The notes under the pieces were generated by a model. It did not search any database, was not told the origin of the DNA, and saw only the letters and a program-made list of their open reading frames with translations. DNA of 30,879 nt from Caryophanales bacterium UBA5026 (GTDB lineage Bacteria; Bacillota_I; Bacilli_A; RF39; UBA660), in assembly GCA_002416285.1 (NCBI GenBank), contig DICM01000038.1, positions 1 to 30,879 on the forward strand, given 5' to 3'. This document shows, in pieces, positions 30,301-30,879 of this stretch; the first letter of the stretch is position 1, and the number at the start of each line of letters is the position of its first letter. The translations under genes were made by a program, and so were the position numbers.

Positions 30301-30843
30301 GTGGATGAAATAAATAATATCGCAAGTATTACTGGTACATATAACGAGCAAATATTAGAAATGGAAACAAGCGAACTCAGTGTTCCGCTTATTAACCATC
30401 TTTCGATTCATCAGATTGTTAATAAAAAAGCATGGGCTACAGGAAATTTAACAGTAACCTTTATAATCGATAATCAAGATACGAATGTTTATATGCAAAA
30501 GTCTGTGCAACCATCGTTTTCTAAGTTGATTTTTACAAATGTGTTAAACCCTATGCTAATAAAATTAGTTACAGGAAGTCTTCTAATCAATGAAGTTCCA
30601 GCAAGCTATGGAACTTATACATATAGTAGTGAAACTGGACTTTTAAGTATTTATTTAAATGAAATAGTATTTCCAATGGTCATTACATTTCAAGTTGATA
30701 AAAGAAATGTTGAAGTATTCCGTTTGGAGAATACGGGTTATATAAGTTTTGCTGATAATTTAATTGATAGTAATACAGTTACAGTACTTGGACTATCAAA
30801 ACAATGTGTATGTAAAGCCAATCAAATCAATTTATTTTCGTAA
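30301..30843 (+). CDS. Unrecognised beta-rich 180-residue protein
   Basis: I do not recognise a family. The protein is predicted mostly beta strand (NLTVTFIIDNQDTNVYM, LLSIYLNEIVFPMVITFQV, EVFRLENTGYISF) with no signal peptide or membrane helix, and ends with a short Cys-containing tail (KQCVCKANQ). This layout is compatible with a structural or coat-type protein, but no motif proves it. The GTG start at 30301 follows AAGGATG by about 7 nt; no other start fits. It appears complete, ending 36 nt before the window edge. Confidence 0.7.
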   Translation: MDEINNIASITGTYNEQILEMETSELSVPLINHLSIHQIVNKKAWATGNLTVTFIIDNQDTNVYMQKSVQPSFSKLIFTNVLNPMLIKLVTGSLLINEVPASYGTYTYSSETGLLSIYLNEIVFPMVITFQVDKRNVEVFRLENTGYISFADNLIDSNTVTVLGLSKQCVCKANQINLFS

Positions 30844-30879
30844 AATAGAGGTTAAAAAAGATACTAGTACCTGTCAAGT

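Overview
The window is AT-rich chromosomal DNA from an endospore-forming Firmicute. The spore genes (spoIVA, spoVIF, yunB, yabG, yabP, yabQ, gerQ, spoVG, veg), an RNA polymerase delta subunit (typical of Bacilli), short intergenic gaps, AGGTGAT/AGGAGG ribosome sites and consensus sigma-A promoters fit a Bacilli or Erysipelotrichia-like lineage, probably an uncultured gut anaerobe (inference). UGA is read as stop: RF2 is present with its autoregulatory frameshift, and several genes end in TGA. I saw no rRNA, tRNA, CRISPR array, insertion sequence or phage module.

Layout. 1-2456: an unrecognised three-gene overlapping cassette (membrane protein, Ser/Gly-rich protein, HExxH protein) with its own promoter and terminator. 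2515-3493: a secreted Cys-repeat protein with a VirB2/TrbC-like two-helix core. 3497-6094: ysxC, an unknown gene and der. 6093-7947 (minus): spoIVA and spoVIF. 7961-10252: an NrdD homologue that lacks its radical chemistry. 10251-12221: a CBS protein, yunB, a zinc-ribbon membrane protein and yutD. 12250-15132: prfB, a structured intergenic element and ftsEX. 15115-18691: a sporulation and division block (yabG, veg, spoVG, yabP, yabQ, divIC, then lemA and gerQ on minus). 18683-19530: pduL and a DUF1450 gene. 19535-22209: an XRE regulator divergent from a large pilin-like GLUG-repeat protein. 22262-30843: a class A PBP, DUF1934-like gene, rpoE, a membrane protein, mutY, three VanY-type carboxypeptidases, a UPF0316 gene and an unknown gene.

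How the genes work together. Coat and spore-envelope genes carry recognisable mother-cell promoters: sigma-E-like sites with a 14-bp spacer precede spoIVA, yabG and gerQ, with a weaker one at yabP, and a near-identical sigma-K-like site precedes spoVIF and one VanY gene. The cell-wall genes (PBP, three VanY, ftsEX, divIC) suggest peptidoglycan remodelling in growth and sporulation. Intergenic space is tight: many terminators use the end of the preceding coding sequence, so the stop codon lies inside the hairpin.

The observations most worth a second look are the NrdD homologue without the thiyl cysteine or glycyl-radical domain, the XRE/operator/pilin-adhesin locus, the shared sigma-K-like promoter, the structured prfB-ftsE element, the HExxH cassette, and a leaderless mutY.
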